From Sorangium aterium (GTDB taxonomy: Bacteria > Myxococcota_A > Polyangia > Polyangiales > Polyangiaceae), in NCBI RefSeq assembly GCF_028368935.1, contig NZ_JAQNDK010000003.1, forward strand, positions 992,001 through 1,056,000: a DNA stretch of 64,000 nucleotides, in the 5' to 3' direction. Below, one piece after another: positions 41,190 through 50,863 of the stretch (its first letter is position 1; each line of letters starts with the position of its first letter). The position numbers and the translations under genes were made by a program. A model generated the notes under the pieces. The model worked only from the letters and a program-made list of their open reading frames with translations, was not told the origin of the DNA and searched no databases.

Positions 41190-42389
41190 TCATCCGACGT
41201 GCGACGGAGCGCGGCTCGGTCGGGCCGCCCCGAGGCTGATGAAGTGGTCGAGGATCCAGGTCTTGAAGCGGTTCAGGTCGAGCCGGTCGAGCAGCGGCAG
41301 GAACGCCCGCTCCACCCCGTCCTCGCGACGTATGGAGGCGAAGTCGAGCACGCCGACGTCGTTCGCGGCGAGCACGTACGGCATCACCTCGGTGCGCCCC
41401 TCGTCGAAGGCCGCGAGCAGCAGCGACCCCTTGAGGAAGGCGGCCGAGACGTCGAGGAAGGCGGGGCGGATGCCGCGGATGTACCGGCTGAACGGCTCCG
41501 CGATCACGCGTTTGTCCGGCGAGTCGCGGAGGCCCGCGCCCTCGAGCTGCATCTTCAGGTAGTCGCTCGCCGACACGCCGGGGTGCTCCTTGCGGCGGCG
41601 CTCGGCCTCGTAGCCCTCGGCGACGATCACGAGCGCGTAGTCGGCGCGCTTGAGGCCGTCGGCGAGCTCGCTCAGCACGTCCTGGGGGAAGCGGAAGAAG
41701 GGGAGCACGATGAGGTGCGCCCGGGCAGCCACCGCGCAGTGCAGCGCGTGCCGCCCGCTGCGGTTGCCCATCATCTCGAGGATGTAGATGCGCTTGTGCG
41801 TGTAGGCGTCCTCGTAGAGCCCGCGCGCGATGGTCGCGCCCGTCTCCACGCCGGACAGGAAGCCGATCGCGCGATCGCCCTCCAGATCGTTGTCGATGGA
41901 GACGTTCACGAAGCCGGCCTGCGGGCGCACCTCGAACTCGTCGAGCCACGCCTTGATGCCCTCGAACGTGCCGTTGCCGCCGACGCAGATGAGGTGCGTG
42001 AACCCCTGCGCCTTGAAGGTCGCGGCGGCCTGCTTGCGCTTCTCGCGATCGAGGAAGCCGGAGTAGCGCTCGCTGCGGAAATCGCTGCCCGCGTCGAGCA
42101 CGCGCCGCCCCATCGAGCGCGCGGGGATGCCCTGCGCGAGCAGGTCGTAGCGCTGGCGGCGGCTCATGATGAGGCGCTCGAACTGGGGCTGGGCGCGCGC
42201 GTCCGCGGTCAGGGAGCGGAAGCCCTCGGTCGCGGCCCACACCTCGTAACCTCGCCGCGCCGCCTCTTCCGTCAGCGCGACGGCGACCGAGGAGTAGCCA
42301 GGGGCGTTGCCGCCGTCGAAGACGAGCAGCAGGCGCTTGTCCGATGCCGGGAGGGTGTCGGGACGTCCGAACTCGACGATGCTGGTCAT
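41190..42389 (-). CDS. 6-phosphofructokinase family protein, divergent
   Basis: 399 residues with the PFK fold. FDGGNAPGYS (residues 25-33) stands where canonical enzymes have GGDxPGxN, and CVGGNGTFEG (135-144) replaces the GGDGS loop. The catalytic SIDNDLEGD (164-172) is kept, as is EMMGNRSGRHAL for the sugar-phosphate loop. Two Asp-to-Asn changes affect residues near the phosphate donor and magnesium, so the donor or activity may differ from ATP-PFK. The length fits the longer PFK groups. It could also be a PPi-dependent or regulatory PFK-like protein. It is convergent with the NmrA-like gene. Confidence 0.8.
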   Translation of the reverse strand: MTSIVEFGRPDTLPASDKRLLLVFDGGNAPGYSSVAVALTEEAARRGYEVWAATEGFRSLTADARAQPQFERLIMSRRQRYDLLAQGIPARSMGRRVLDAGSDFRSERYSGFLDREKRKQAAATFKAQGFTHLICVGGNGTFEGIKAWLDEFEVRPQAGFVNVSIDNDLEGDRAIGFLSGVETGATIARGLYEDAYTHKRIYILEMMGNRSGRHALHCAVAARAHLIVLPFFRFPQDVLSELADGLKRADYALVIVAEGYEAERRRKEHPGVSASDYLKMQLEGAGLRDSPDKRVIAEPFSRYIRGIRPAFLDVSAAFLKGSLLLAAFDEGRTEVMPYVLAANDVGVLDFASIRREDGVERAFLPLLDRLDLNRFKTWILDHFISLGAARPSRAPSHVG

Positions 42390-42540
42390 GGCGCCGGCCT
42401 TCTACCACGCGACGACGAGGTTGGCTGAGCGATTGTCACGCGATCGAACTCGTTGTTTGACGACGCCGGGCGTTGGACGACAGCGCCGCGCGGCGTCGAG
42501 CGAGCGCGCCGCGCCGCGTGGCGCTCCGCGCGTGCGCCGT

Positions 42541-45282
42541 TCACCCCGTGTTGCGCATGCCGGCGGCGATGCCGTTCAGCGTGAGCAGGAGCGAGCGATC
42601 GCGCCCCGAGTCCCCGCCGCGGCTCGCCCGCAGGAGCTCGACTTGCAGGAATGAAAGGGGGTCGACGTAAGGATTGCGCAGCGAGATGGATCGCTGGAGC
42701 GTCGGGTTGCCCTCGAGCAGCCGCCGGTTGCCCGTGAGCCGCTTGAGCCACGACCGCGTCCGCTTGTATTCCGCGATGATCCTCGGCGCGACCGCCTTGC
42801 GCGCGGCGGCCGGCGCGAGCTCCGCGTAGCCCGCGAAGATCGTCATGTCGGCCTTCGCGAGCACCATCTCGACGTTGTCGATGACCGCCCGGAAGAACGG
42901 CCACGACGCCATCATCTCCTTCAGCAGCTCCGCGCCCTCGGGGCGCTGCCCCATCGCCTCCAGGCCGCTGCCGACGCCGTACCACCCCGGGAGGATGGCC
43001 CGGTTCTGCGTCCACGCGAAGACCCACGGGATCGCGCGCAGCGACTCCAGGCCGCCCGCGCGCCGCTTGCTCGGGCGCGAGCCGAGCGGCAGGCGCGCGA
43101 TCTCGTCGATCGGGGTCACGGCCGTGAAGAACTCCACGAACTTGGGCTCCTCCCAGACGAGCCCGCGGTAGGCGCGCCGGCCCGTCTCGGCGAGCTCGTC
43201 GAACGCCGCGGCGTAGCGCAGCTCGGACGCCGTGGGCGGCCGCGGCTGCGCGCCCAGCGTGTGCAGGAGGACGCCGCTCAGCATGATCTCCAGCGTGCGC
43301 ATCGCGAGCTCGGGGCGGGCGTACTTGTGGTCGAGCGCCTCTCCCTGCTCGGTCGCCTTGTAGCGGCCGCCGACGCTGCCGGCCGGCAGGGCGAGCAGCG
43401 CCTGGTGGGCCGGTCCGCCGCCGCGCGCCACCGACTCGCCGCGGCCGTGGAAGACGCGGAGCGGCAGCTCCGCCTCCGCGGCGATCTTCGGCAGCGTCTC
43501 CTGCACGCGCCGCAGCGCCGCGCTCGCCGCGAGCAGGCCGACCTCCTTGCCCGAGTCGCTGTAGCCGATCATCACCTCCTGCACGCCGCGCGCGAGGACG
43601 TGCGGCCGGTACTCCGGGTGCGCGAGCAGCGCCCGCAGGATCCTCGCGCTGTCGTTCAACGCGGCGAGCGACTCGAACAGCGGGACGACGTCGATCCGCG
43701 CGCACGAGCGCGCCTCGTCCCACAGCCCGGCGGCCTTCGCGGACGCGAGGGCGGCGAGGACGTCGTCCTCGCTGTGGGTCATCGACAGCACGAGCGTGCG
43801 GCAGGACGACTCGCCGCCGTCGCGCTGCGCCGCGGCGATGCGCTGCAGCGCCTCGAACACGCGGCGCGCCTCGGGCGTCATCTGCGCCGGCTCGACGCGG
43901 CCCTCCGCGATGCTGGCCGCCGCGGCGCGCGCGTCCTCGGCCGGCGCGCGCATCTCGAGCTCCGCGAGCGCGAACCCGAGCGCGTGCACCTGCGTGAGCA
44001 GCGCCCGCGCGCGCCGCTCGCCCGAGCTCGCGCAGCGCGCTGCGCGCAGGCTGTCGGCGACGACCGTGAGGTCGCGCTCGAGCTCCGCGGGCTCGCGGTA
44101 GGGGGCCCCGACCGTCGGCTCCTCGGGCCGCACGAACGCGCGCCCCTCGCGCGCGGGGCCCTGCCCGGAGCGCGCGCGCGCCTCGGCGCGGCCGTGCTCC
44201 GCGTGCTCGAGCGTGGCGGTGAGTCGCGCCTCGATGAAGTGCAGCTTGCGGCGCCACGGCTCGCCCTCGGTGCGCGGGCCGAAGTGCGCGGCCACCTCGG
44301 GCATCGCGGCGGCGTCCTCCTCGATCGACGCGAGCAGCCAGGGCGGCGGCGTGACGTGCCGGACCGACTGCGACAGCGCGCCGCCGAGGTCGCGCACCGC
44401 CCGGATGAGCCGGCGCAGCCCGCGGATGCGGTAGGCGAACAGCGCGTCCTCGAGCACGGCGGGCACGACGAGCGGGTTGCCGTCCATGTCGGCGCCGACC
44501 CACGAGTGGATCCGGAGCGGCGCGATCTCCGCGTCGAGCGGCTCGCCGTAAGCGGCCTCGAACGCGCGCCCGATCACGGTGGGCAGATCGGGGATCAGAT
44601 CCCAGAGGATCTCCTCGATGTACCAGGCGACGTTCTTCACCTCGTCGCCGACGGTGGGGCGATCGCGGCGCACCTCGTCGGTCTGCCAGAGCGCGGTGAT
44701 CTCCTCGCGGATCTCGGCGAGCTTGCGCGCAGACTCGTCGGGCGTCAGCTGGCAGCGGTCGCGCTCCTCGAGGTTCTTCGCGATGCGGTAGAGCTTCTCG
44801 AGCACCGTGCGCCGCGCGGCCTCGGTCGGGTGCGCGGTGAGCGTGAGCGTCACGTCGAGCGTCCTGAGCGCGGCGCGCACGCGCTCCGCGGGCACGCCGG
44901 CCTTCTTGAGCGTGTGCATCGCGGCCTCGATCGAGCCGCGCTGCGGCCGCGCGCCGGGATCCGTCGCGTACGCGCGCGCGCGGCGGATGCGGTGGTGCTG
45001 CTCCGCGAGGTTCACGAGCCGGAAGTAGACGGTGAACGCGCGGATGACGGGCTCGAGGCGATCGTGGGGCAGCTCTGCGAGCAGCTTGCTGAGCTCCGCG
45101 GCCGCGTGCGCGCGGCCGTCGCTGGGGCCGCGGCGCCGACGGATGGCGAGCGTGCGAATGCGCTCCTCGATGGCGAAGAGCTCTTCTCCCTCCTGCTCGA
45201 TCAACACTTCCCCGAGCAGGCGTCCAAGCAGGCGAACTTCTTTGCGAAGAGGTCGATCGACCTCACGACGGCGGGGCGGCAT
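42541..45282 (-). CDS. ppc: Phosphoenolpyruvate carboxylase
   Basis: 913-residue cytoplasmic enzyme converting PEP and bicarbonate to oxaloacetate, an anaplerotic step. Catalytic His lies in LTLTAHPTEAARRT. VMIGYSDSGKEVGLLAASAAL and FHGRGESVARGGGP are the second active-site block, and YGVGSGLEAMG with the terminal RNTG match the allosteric and C-terminal ends. The length is near the usual 880-950. Start ATG 45282 (MPPRRREVDRPL) is chosen because upstream sequence is shared by the promoter of the divergent kinase; the frame is open further 5'. It is separated by about 150 bp from the phosphofructokinase gene, with the same direction, so co-regulation is possible. Confidence 0.95.
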   Translation of the reverse strand: MPPRRREVDRPLRKEVRLLGRLLGEVLIEQEGEELFAIEERIRTLAIRRRRGPSDGRAHAAAELSKLLAELPHDRLEPVIRAFTVYFRLVNLAEQHHRIRRARAYATDPGARPQRGSIEAAMHTLKKAGVPAERVRAALRTLDVTLTLTAHPTEAARRTVLEKLYRIAKNLEERDRCQLTPDESARKLAEIREEITALWQTDEVRRDRPTVGDEVKNVAWYIEEILWDLIPDLPTVIGRAFEAAYGEPLDAEIAPLRIHSWVGADMDGNPLVVPAVLEDALFAYRIRGLRRLIRAVRDLGGALSQSVRHVTPPPWLLASIEEDAAAMPEVAAHFGPRTEGEPWRRKLHFIEARLTATLEHAEHGRAEARARSGQGPAREGRAFVRPEEPTVGAPYREPAELERDLTVVADSLRAARCASSGERRARALLTQVHALGFALAELEMRAPAEDARAAAASIAEGRVEPAQMTPEARRVFEALQRIAAAQRDGGESSCRTLVLSMTHSEDDVLAALASAKAAGLWDEARSCARIDVVPLFESLAALNDSARILRALLAHPEYRPHVLARGVQEVMIGYSDSGKEVGLLAASAALRRVQETLPKIAAEAELPLRVFHGRGESVARGGGPAHQALLALPAGSVGGRYKATEQGEALDHKYARPELAMRTLEIMLSGVLLHTLGAQPRPPTASELRYAAAFDELAETGRRAYRGLVWEEPKFVEFFTAVTPIDEIARLPLGSRPSKRRAGGLESLRAIPWVFAWTQNRAILPGWYGVGSGLEAMGQRPEGAELLKEMMASWPFFRAVIDNVEMVLAKADMTIFAGYAELAPAAARKAVAPRIIAEYKRTRSWLKRLTGNRRLLEGNPTLQRSISLRNPYVDPLSFLQVELLRASRGGDSGRDRSLLLTLNGIAAGMRNTG

Positions 45283-45490
45283 GGCGGCCAGCCTAGCGCG
45301 ATGCGGCGTAAAACGGACCACCGAGTGTGGTCTGGGCGGATGGTCCGTGGCCTCGAGGGGGTGGGCCCCCCGGGGCGGGGGGGCGCTCCTCGGGGCCGGC
45401 CCGGGTGGGCCGGGGTGCGAGCACGGTCCGTGCATCATCCGTTCATCCGCGCCCTTTCGAAGCCTCGTCGAGCTCGTGTACCCTCGGCGG

Positions 45491-47005
45491 ATGGCCGATG
45501 ATGTGTTCGGGATCGTCGGCACGACCCAGGGGGCGTTCAAGGTAGAGCGGGTCGTCGCCGAAGGTGGGTTCGGCGTCGTCTATCGGGCGTACCACGAGGC
45601 TTTTCGAGCGCCGGTCGCGCTGAAGTGCCTCAAGGTTCCGGCGACGCTGCCCGAGCAGCTGCGCGTGCAGTTTCTTGAAAAATTTCGTGAGGAAGCGGAA
45701 CTGCTGTTCCGCCTGTCGGCCGCGATCCCTGCCGTCGTCAGGCCGCTGCACCACGACGTGATCTCGGCCGCGACCGGCGCCTTCGTGCCGTTCATCGCGC
45801 TGGAGTGGCTCGAGGGCCGCACGCTCGCGAGCCACATCGCCTCCCGCGCGGCGATCGGAGCGCCGCAGCTCTCGCCGGCGGAGGTGATCCGGCTGCTCGC
45901 GCCCGTCGCGCGGGCGCTCGAGGCGGCGCACCACTTCCCCGGGCCGAGCGGCCCCACGTGCGTCGTGCACCGCGATCTCAAGCCGGCGAACATCTTCCTC
46001 GCCCAGATCCACGGCGCGGAGGTCGTCAAGATCCTCGACTTCGGGATCGCCCGCGCCCGCGACGCCGCGACGGTCATGGCCGGCCAGACCGCCACCACGT
46101 CGGGCGGCCTCTCGACGGCGTTCACGCCGGCCTACGGGGCGCCCGAGCAGTGGGCGCCGAAGCGCTTCGGCAAGACGGGCCCCTGGACCGACGTCTGGGG
46201 GCTCGCCGTGACGGTCGTCGAGGCGCTCGCCGGCCGCGAGATCATCGGCGGGGATCACGTGGCGATGATGGGCACGGTGCTCGACGAGAAGCGCCGCCCC
46301 ACGCCGAGGAGCGAGGGCATCTTCGTGCCCGACGCGCTGGAGGCCGCCTTCCGGCGGGCGCTGGCGGTGGACCCGCGCGAGCGCTTCCGGGACATCGGGG
46401 CGTTCTGGGACGACGTCGAGCAGGCGCTCGGGCTGCCGCGGAGCGCTCCGCCGATCGCGGTGCCCAGCCGGAGCCACGCGCCGCCCGCCGCCCGCGCCCG
46501 CTCCTCGGTGCTGCCCGCGTCGCCCTCGTCGCCGGGGTCGACGCGGTCGCAGGATCTCCTCCAGAGCACCGGCCTCGCGGCGCCGGCGGCGTTCACGGAG
46601 GCGGCCCGGGAGCTCCACCTGCCGGAGCGCGGCGGCGGCCGCTTGCCGCCGCACAGCCTCCCCACCGAGCCGGTGGTGCCGCTCGCGCTCGACTGGTCTC
46701 CTCCCGCGCCCTCGCCCTTCGCGAGGCCGTCCTACTCGCCGTCGAGGATGCCGCCCCCGATGATGGAGCGCGCGCCCGCCCGGCCCAGCCCGAGCACCGC
46801 GGAGCTCATGGCGATGTTCGCGTTGCCGGTGCGGCTCGCCGGCGCGGGCGTCGTCATCACCCTCCTCGACCTCGCGGCCGCGTCGCTGCTCTTCGACGGC
46901 CAGCGCATCGGCGTGGGCCCGATCGGGCTCTTCCACGTCGCGGTGGGCCTCGTGGTCCTGGGCATCGGGGTCGCGGTGTTCCGGCTGTTCTCGTCGGACC
47001 GCTAG
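45491..47005 (+). CDS. Ser/Thr protein kinase with C-terminal membrane helices
   Basis: 504 residues. Kinase domain about 15-305: AEGGFGVVYRA, catalytic Lys in VALKCLK, VVHRDLKPANIFL, KILDFGIARARD, and YGAPEQWAPKRFG for the activation segment. A Pro/Ser-rich linker of about 120 residues follows, then two membrane helices at the C-terminus (LAGAGVVITLLDLAAASLLF and GLFHVAVGLVVLGIGVAVF). So the kinase is tethered to the membrane from its C-terminal side and has no large extracytoplasmic sensor. It is divergent from ppc and followed 9 bp later by the LysR-type regulator, possibly in one operon. Confidence 0.92.
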   Translation: MADDVFGIVGTTQGAFKVERVVAEGGFGVVYRAYHEAFRAPVALKCLKVPATLPEQLRVQFLEKFREEAELLFRLSAAIPAVVRPLHHDVISAATGAFVPFIALEWLEGRTLASHIASRAAIGAPQLSPAEVIRLLAPVARALEAAHHFPGPSGPTCVVHRDLKPANIFLAQIHGAEVVKILDFGIARARDAATVMAGQTATTSGGLSTAFTPAYGAPEQWAPKRFGKTGPWTDVWGLAVTVVEALAGREIIGGDHVAMMGTVLDEKRRPTPRSEGIFVPDALEAAFRRALAVDPRERFRDIGAFWDDVEQALGLPRSAPPIAVPSRSHAPPAARARSSVLPASPSSPGSTRSQDLLQSTGLAAPAAFTEAARELHLPERGGGRLPPHSLPTEPVVPLALDWSPPAPSPFARPSYSPSRMPPPMMERAPARPSPSTAELMAMFALPVRLAGAGVVITLLDLAAASLLFDGQRIGVGPIGLFHVAVGLVVLGIGVAVFRLFSSDR

Positions 47006-47013
47006 CGCAGCCC

Positions 47014-47922
47014 ATGCCCGCGAAGCCGCAGGACCTGGGCGACACGCGGTGGGACGACGTCCGCGTCTTCCTCGCCGTCCACCGGCACGGGAGCTTGGGC
47101 CAGGCGGGCGCGCGCCTCGGTCTCGACACGTCCACCGTCAGCCGCCGCTTGACGGCGCTCGAGGCGTCGCTCGGAGCGCGCCTCTTCGACCGCACCCGCG
47201 ACGGCCTTGTCCCCACGCGCGTCGCCGAGCTCGTCCTGCCCGCCGCCGAGGCGATGGAGGCCGCGCACCGGCGCCTCGCGCGCGACGCCTCGGGCGCCGA
47301 GGCCGACGCCGAGGGCGTCGTCCGCCTCAGCGTCGCGCCGGGCTTCGCCGACTCGTTCGTGACCCGGAGGCTCCCGCGCCTCCGCGCCCTCCACCCCAGG
47401 ATCCGCATCGAGCTCGACGCGTCCGTCCGGGTGCTCGATCTCACCCGGCACGAGGCGGACCTCGCCCTCCGCTCGATCCGGCCGGAGGGCGCCGATCTCG
47501 TCGTGACGAAGCTCGCGTCGGCCCGCTGGATCGCCGCCGCCTCGGAGCAGCTCGTGAAGGACGCCGGGCCCGTGGCGGCGTGGGACGCCGTGCCGTGGAT
47601 CGCCTGGGATCGCGACCTCACCAGCTTCCCGGCGGCGCGCTGGCTCGCGCGCCACGCCCCCGGGGCGGAGATCGCCCTGCGCACGAGCTTCTTCGTCTCG
47701 CAGCTCACCGCGGCGGAGATCGGGCTCGGCGCCCTGCTGGTCCCCGAGCCGTACCTGCAGGTGCACGCCCTCGTGCCGCTCCGGTTCGCGAGCGCGCTCG
47801 AGGCGAGCGCGGCGGAGTGGCCCACGGACGATCTCTGGCTCGTCGGCCACCGCGCCCTGCGCGACGTCCCCCGCGTCGCCGCTGTGTGGAGCTTCCTGAT
47901 CGACGAGCTCAGGTCGCCGTGA
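47014..47922 (+). CDS. LysR-family transcriptional regulator
   Basis: 302 residues. N-terminal winged helix-turn-helix: WDDVRVFLAVHRHGSLGQAGARLGLDTSTVSRRLTALEASLGARLFDRTRDGLVPT. The C-terminal substrate-binding domain has VRLSVAPGFADSFV and a conserved LGALLVPEPYL. The effector is unknown. Starts 8 bp after the kinase stop, in the same orientation. Convergent with dut, with a likely shared hairpin between their 3' ends. Confidence 0.92.
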   Translation: MPAKPQDLGDTRWDDVRVFLAVHRHGSLGQAGARLGLDTSTVSRRLTALEASLGARLFDRTRDGLVPTRVAELVLPAAEAMEAAHRRLARDASGAEADAEGVVRLSVAPGFADSFVTRRLPRLRALHPRIRIELDASVRVLDLTRHEADLALRSIRPEGADLVVTKLASARWIAAASEQLVKDAGPVAAWDAVPWIAWDRDLTSFPAARWLARHAPGAEIALRTSFFVSQLTAAEIGLGALLVPEPYLQVHALVPLRFASALEASAAEWPTDDLWLVGHRALRDVPRVAAVWSFLIDELRSP

Positions 47923-47932
47923 GCTCTGTCGC

Positions 47933-47965
47933 CCCTAGCGCCCCTCGCGAGCGGCGGAGCTAGGG
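47933..47965. terminator. Hairpin between convergent LysR and dut genes
   Basis: CCCTAGC (47933-47939) pairs with GCTAGGG (47959-47965), with the self-complementary CTCGCGAG inside the loop. It spans the dut stop codon and lies 11 bp after the LysR stop. It has no U-run, so a bidirectional terminator role is a guess. Confidence 0.35.
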
Positions 47966-48418
47966 CTCCTCGCGCCGCACGCCCGTCGAACCGTAGCCGC
48001 CCGCGCCGCGCGCCGTCGGCGCGAGCGCGGGGACCAGGACCACGTCGGCGAGGGCGACCGGGCAGATCACGAGCTGGGCGATCCGATCGCCGCGGTGCAC
48101 CGTGAACGGCGCCGCGCCCAGGTTGATCAGGACGACCTTGATCTCCCCGCGGTAGTCCGGATCGATCGTCCCGGGGCTGTTCAGCACGGTGACGCCGTGG
48201 TGCAGCGCGAGCCCCGAGCGCGGCCGCACCTGCCCCTCGTGGCCGTCGGGGAGGGCGACCGCGTAGCCCGTGGGCACGAGCTTCCGCTCCCCGGGCGCGA
48301 GCGTCACCGGCGCGTCGATGGCCGCGCAGAGATCGAGCCCGACGGCTCCCTCGGACTGGTAGGCGGGGGGAGGGACCTCGATCGGCCCCACGCGAAGGAA
48401 AGGCACCTGGATGCGCAC
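47960..48418 (-). CDS. dut: dUTP diphosphatase
   Basis: 152-residue trimeric dUTPase that hydrolyses dUTP to dUMP and PPi, keeping uracil out of DNA. All five family motifs are visible: [48 protein letters not shown] and the C-terminal [10 protein letters not shown] that closes over the site. ATG start at 48418. The M50 protease gene ends 18 bp upstream of its start, in the same direction, so the two may be co-transcribed. Confidence 0.96.
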   Translation of the reverse strand: MRIQVPFLRVGPIEVPPPAYQSEGAVGLDLCAAIDAPVTLAPGERKLVPTGYAVALPDGHEGQVRPRSGLALHHGVTVLNSPGTIDPDYRGEIKVVLINLGAAPFTVHRGDRIAQLVICPVALADVVLVPALAPTARGAGGYGSTGVRREEP

Positions 48419-48436
48419 GCGGCGGAGCCTAGCCGG

Positions 48437-49822
48437 TCACGGGCGCGGCAGCACCGCCTCGAGCGCCGAGCCCCGGAGCGCCTCGAGCGCCGAGTCCGAC
48501 CACGCCCGCGCCCGATCCGAGAACCCGGCCTCCACCGCGCGCCGGAGCAGCTCGATCGCCCCCTCGAGGTTCCCGTCCTTAGCGCTCGCGCGTGCCGCGC
48601 CGTACGCGTCCTCGCCGAGGCCCACGCGGCGGAAGATCGCCTCGTAGAGCCGCGCCGACCAGTCGAACGCGCCGCGCTCGAACGCGATCTCCGCCATCCG
48701 CCGCGCGTCTTCCTCCGAGAGCTGCTCCACGATGTCCAGCGCCACGGCCGCGGCCCGCGCCACCTCGCCCTGCTCCACGAGCACCCGGATCAGCGGGCCC
48801 GCGACCTCCTTCCGGTCGTCGCCGGCCTCCCGGGCCGCCTCGAGCGCCTTCCGCGCCTGCTTCAGGTCCCCGAGCGCGAGGTGCACCGCGCCGACCAGCG
48901 CCGGGTCCGGCTCGCCGTGCTTGCGCGCCTGCGCGACCGCTTCCCCCGCGCGCTTCGCGTCGCCGAGGAGCAGGTGCGACCAGCCGATGAGCTCGTGCGC
49001 CTCCCGGAGCGCGCGCTTCGGCGGCGCCGGCGACTGCGCGAGCACCTCGGCGGCGAGCGCCATCGCCTCGCCCGTCCGCTCGTCCTCCAAGGCCCGGCGC
49101 GCCCGCTCGAGCAGCACGGTCGTCTCGGGCGGCATCGGCTCCTCCTGGAACTCCGCGCGCCGGCGGTTCACGGAGGGCGACGGCGCCGCCGGCTCGGCGC
49201 GGAACCGCTGAAGGCTCTGGAACGCGGACATGACGAGGATGAAGGAGAAGAAGAAGAACCCCGCCCTCAGGAAGAGGATGGCGAGGAGCACGGCGGCGAC
49301 GCCCGAGATGGCCGCCGTCAGCCGGGCCCGCTTCGGGCCGAGCGCGTGCTCGAGGACGTGGCCGCCGTCGAACGGGAGCACGGGGATCAGGTTGAGGAGG
49401 CCCCACCACACGTTGACCGTGATGAGCATTTCCATCCCGCTCAGCAGCATGGCCGGGAGGGCGTAGAGCGCCGGGGTGTAGCTGAGCACCAGGTGCAGGA
49501 GCCCGGCGACGAGGAAGCCGGCGAAGGGGCCTGCCAGGCTGATCAGCACGTGCTGGAGCCGCCCGACGGGCAGGAGCGAGCGCCAGGTCGTGGTCCCGCC
49601 CATGAAATGCAGCGTGATCTCCGGCTCGATCCGGTGCCGCTTGATGGCGAGCGCGTGCCCGAACTCGTGCATCAGGACCGACAGGAAGACGACCAGGATC
49701 CAGACGAGGAACGTCTGGTACTGCTGCCTGGCCAGGATTCCGTACCCGAGCAGGGCGGCGGAGAGCCAGAACCCGAGCTGGACGTCGACCGAGACTCCAA
49801 ACAGACGGAAGCTCATGCGCAT
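48437..49822 (-). CDS. M50 (site-2 protease-like) membrane protease with TPR-like tail
   Basis: 461 residues. The N-terminal about 230 residues form the membrane protease: HEFGH at 52-56 supplies the zinc ligands, and NLIPVLPFDGGHVL the third ligand region, with several membrane helices between. The C-terminal half (about 235-461) is soluble and helical, with repeated A-x-x-L-x-x-x-G-x-x-x-x-A patterns (LLGDAKRAGEAVAQARKHG, LALGDLKQARKALEAAREAG), typical of TPR repeats. Possible starts are ATG 49822 and 49816. Likely cleaves membrane proteins; the TPR tail may select substrates. It sits directly upstream of dut. Confidence 0.88.
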   Translation of the reverse strand: MRMSFRLFGVSVDVQLGFWLSAALLGYGILARQQYQTFLVWILVVFLSVLMHEFGHALAIKRHRIEPEITLHFMGGTTTWRSLLPVGRLQHVLISLAGPFAGFLVAGLLHLVLSYTPALYALPAMLLSGMEMLITVNVWWGLLNLIPVLPFDGGHVLEHALGPKRARLTAAISGVAAVLLAILFLRAGFFFFSFILVMSAFQSLQRFRAEPAAPSPSVNRRRAEFQEEPMPPETTVLLERARRALEDERTGEAMALAAEVLAQSPAPPKRALREAHELIGWSHLLLGDAKRAGEAVAQARKHGEPDPALVGAVHLALGDLKQARKALEAAREAGDDRKEVAGPLIRVLVEQGEVARAAAVALDIVEQLSEEDARRMAEIAFERGAFDWSARLYEAIFRRVGLGEDAYGAARASAKDGNLEGAIELLRRAVEAGFSDRARAWSDSALEALRGSALEAVLPRP

Positions 49823-49976
49823 GTAATAAGCCGTGCGGGCCGTTCGCTCAATGATTGCCGTGCGGACGCGGCCGGCCGTAGAGTGCGCCGCGATCTTCCG
49901 CGCAGCCGCGCGCGCGTGCCCATCGGGGCGCGCCGTGCCCCTCTCTGGCCGCGCGGAAGCGGCGTCGGGAGCGAGC

Positions 49977-50840
49977 ATGGGCAGGGAGATCCGGGTCAGT
50001 AGTTGGGCGCTCGCCGGGGTTGCCGCGGCGGGCATCGCGTGTGGGGCCGCACCGGCGCCCGCGCCGTCCCCCGGGGCCGCGGCGGCGCCCGCGCCGCCGT
50101 CCGAGGCCTCCGCGCCGGCCGCCGCCCGTCCGCCCGCGGCCTCCGCGCCGGTCGAGGCCGCTGCCGCGCCAACGGCCGCACTGCCGCCCGAGTTCGAGGT
50201 CCCGCCCAACACGGCGGTCCTCCACGTCGGCGACTCGTTCGCGGTGGCGGGCTTCGCGCAGGCGCTCCGCCCGCGGATGCAGGAGCACCACGTGCGCTAC
50301 GCGGTGAAGGCGGAGACGAGCTCGTACACGGTGACGTGGGCCTCGAGGATGGAGCTCCTTGTCGCGAACTACCAGCCGGACCTCGTGATCATCAGCCTCG
50401 GCGCCAACGAGGTGGAGAACGTCAACCCGCCGGCCCACGCCGGCGCGATCCGCCGCATCGTCAAGGCGATCGGCGGCCGCCCGTGCGTGTGGGTCTCGCC
50501 GCCGCTCTGGCGCAAGGACACCGGCATCATCGACGTGATCCGGACGAACTCGGCCCCGTGCCGCTTCTTCGACTCCGACGCGCTCGTGCCGGGCCCCCTC
50601 CCGCGCCAGAAGGACAAGATCCACCCGAACGAGGTGGGCGGCGCGCGCTGGGCCGAGGCCTTCTGGGGCTGGCTCACGGCGGAGCACCTTCCGGCCGGCG
50701 GGGAAGAAGGCGCAGCGGCGCCGCAGCGCAGCCCCTGGGCGCTCCGGCCGTCTCCGCCGGAGGAGCACCGCTCCCGCGCGGACGCCCCGGAGAGCGCGGC
50801 CCATCGGGGCGAGCAGGTGTCGGAGCGGCGGGCGGAGTGA
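49977..50840 (+). CDS. SGNH-hydrolase-like lipoprotein
   Basis: 287 residues. A signal ending at a lipobox (VAAAGIACG) is followed by an Ala/Pro linker to about residue 75. The SGNH fold shows VLHVGDSFAVAG (block I with the catalytic Ser), IISLGANEVE (block III, Glu replacing the usual Asp of GxND) and DKIHPNEVGGARWAE (block V with Asp and His). The C-terminal about 50 residues are low complexity. It could be an esterase acting on envelope glycans; the GANE change makes activity uncertain. Divergent from the M50 gene and convergent with plsC. Confidence 0.75.
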   Translation: MGREIRVSSWALAGVAAAGIACGAAPAPAPSPGAAAAPAPPSEASAPAAARPPAASAPVEAAAAPTAALPPEFEVPPNTAVLHVGDSFAVAGFAQALRPRMQEHHVRYAVKAETSSYTVTWASRMELLVANYQPDLVIISLGANEVENVNPPAHAGAIRRIVKAIGGRPCVWVSPPLWRKDTGIIDVIRTNSAPCRFFDSDALVPGPLPRQKDKIHPNEVGGARWAEAFWGWLTAEHLPAGGEEGAAAPQRSPWALRPSPPEEHRSRADAPESAAHRGEQVSERRAE

Positions 50841-50863
50841 CTCCGCGCTGACCGGCCGGCGCC

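Noticed and set aside
42386-45501. Long alternative frames on both strands over ppc
   Set aside because: Composition is Arg/Ala-biased without motifs, while the minus-strand frame at 42541-45282 contains every PEP carboxylase signature.
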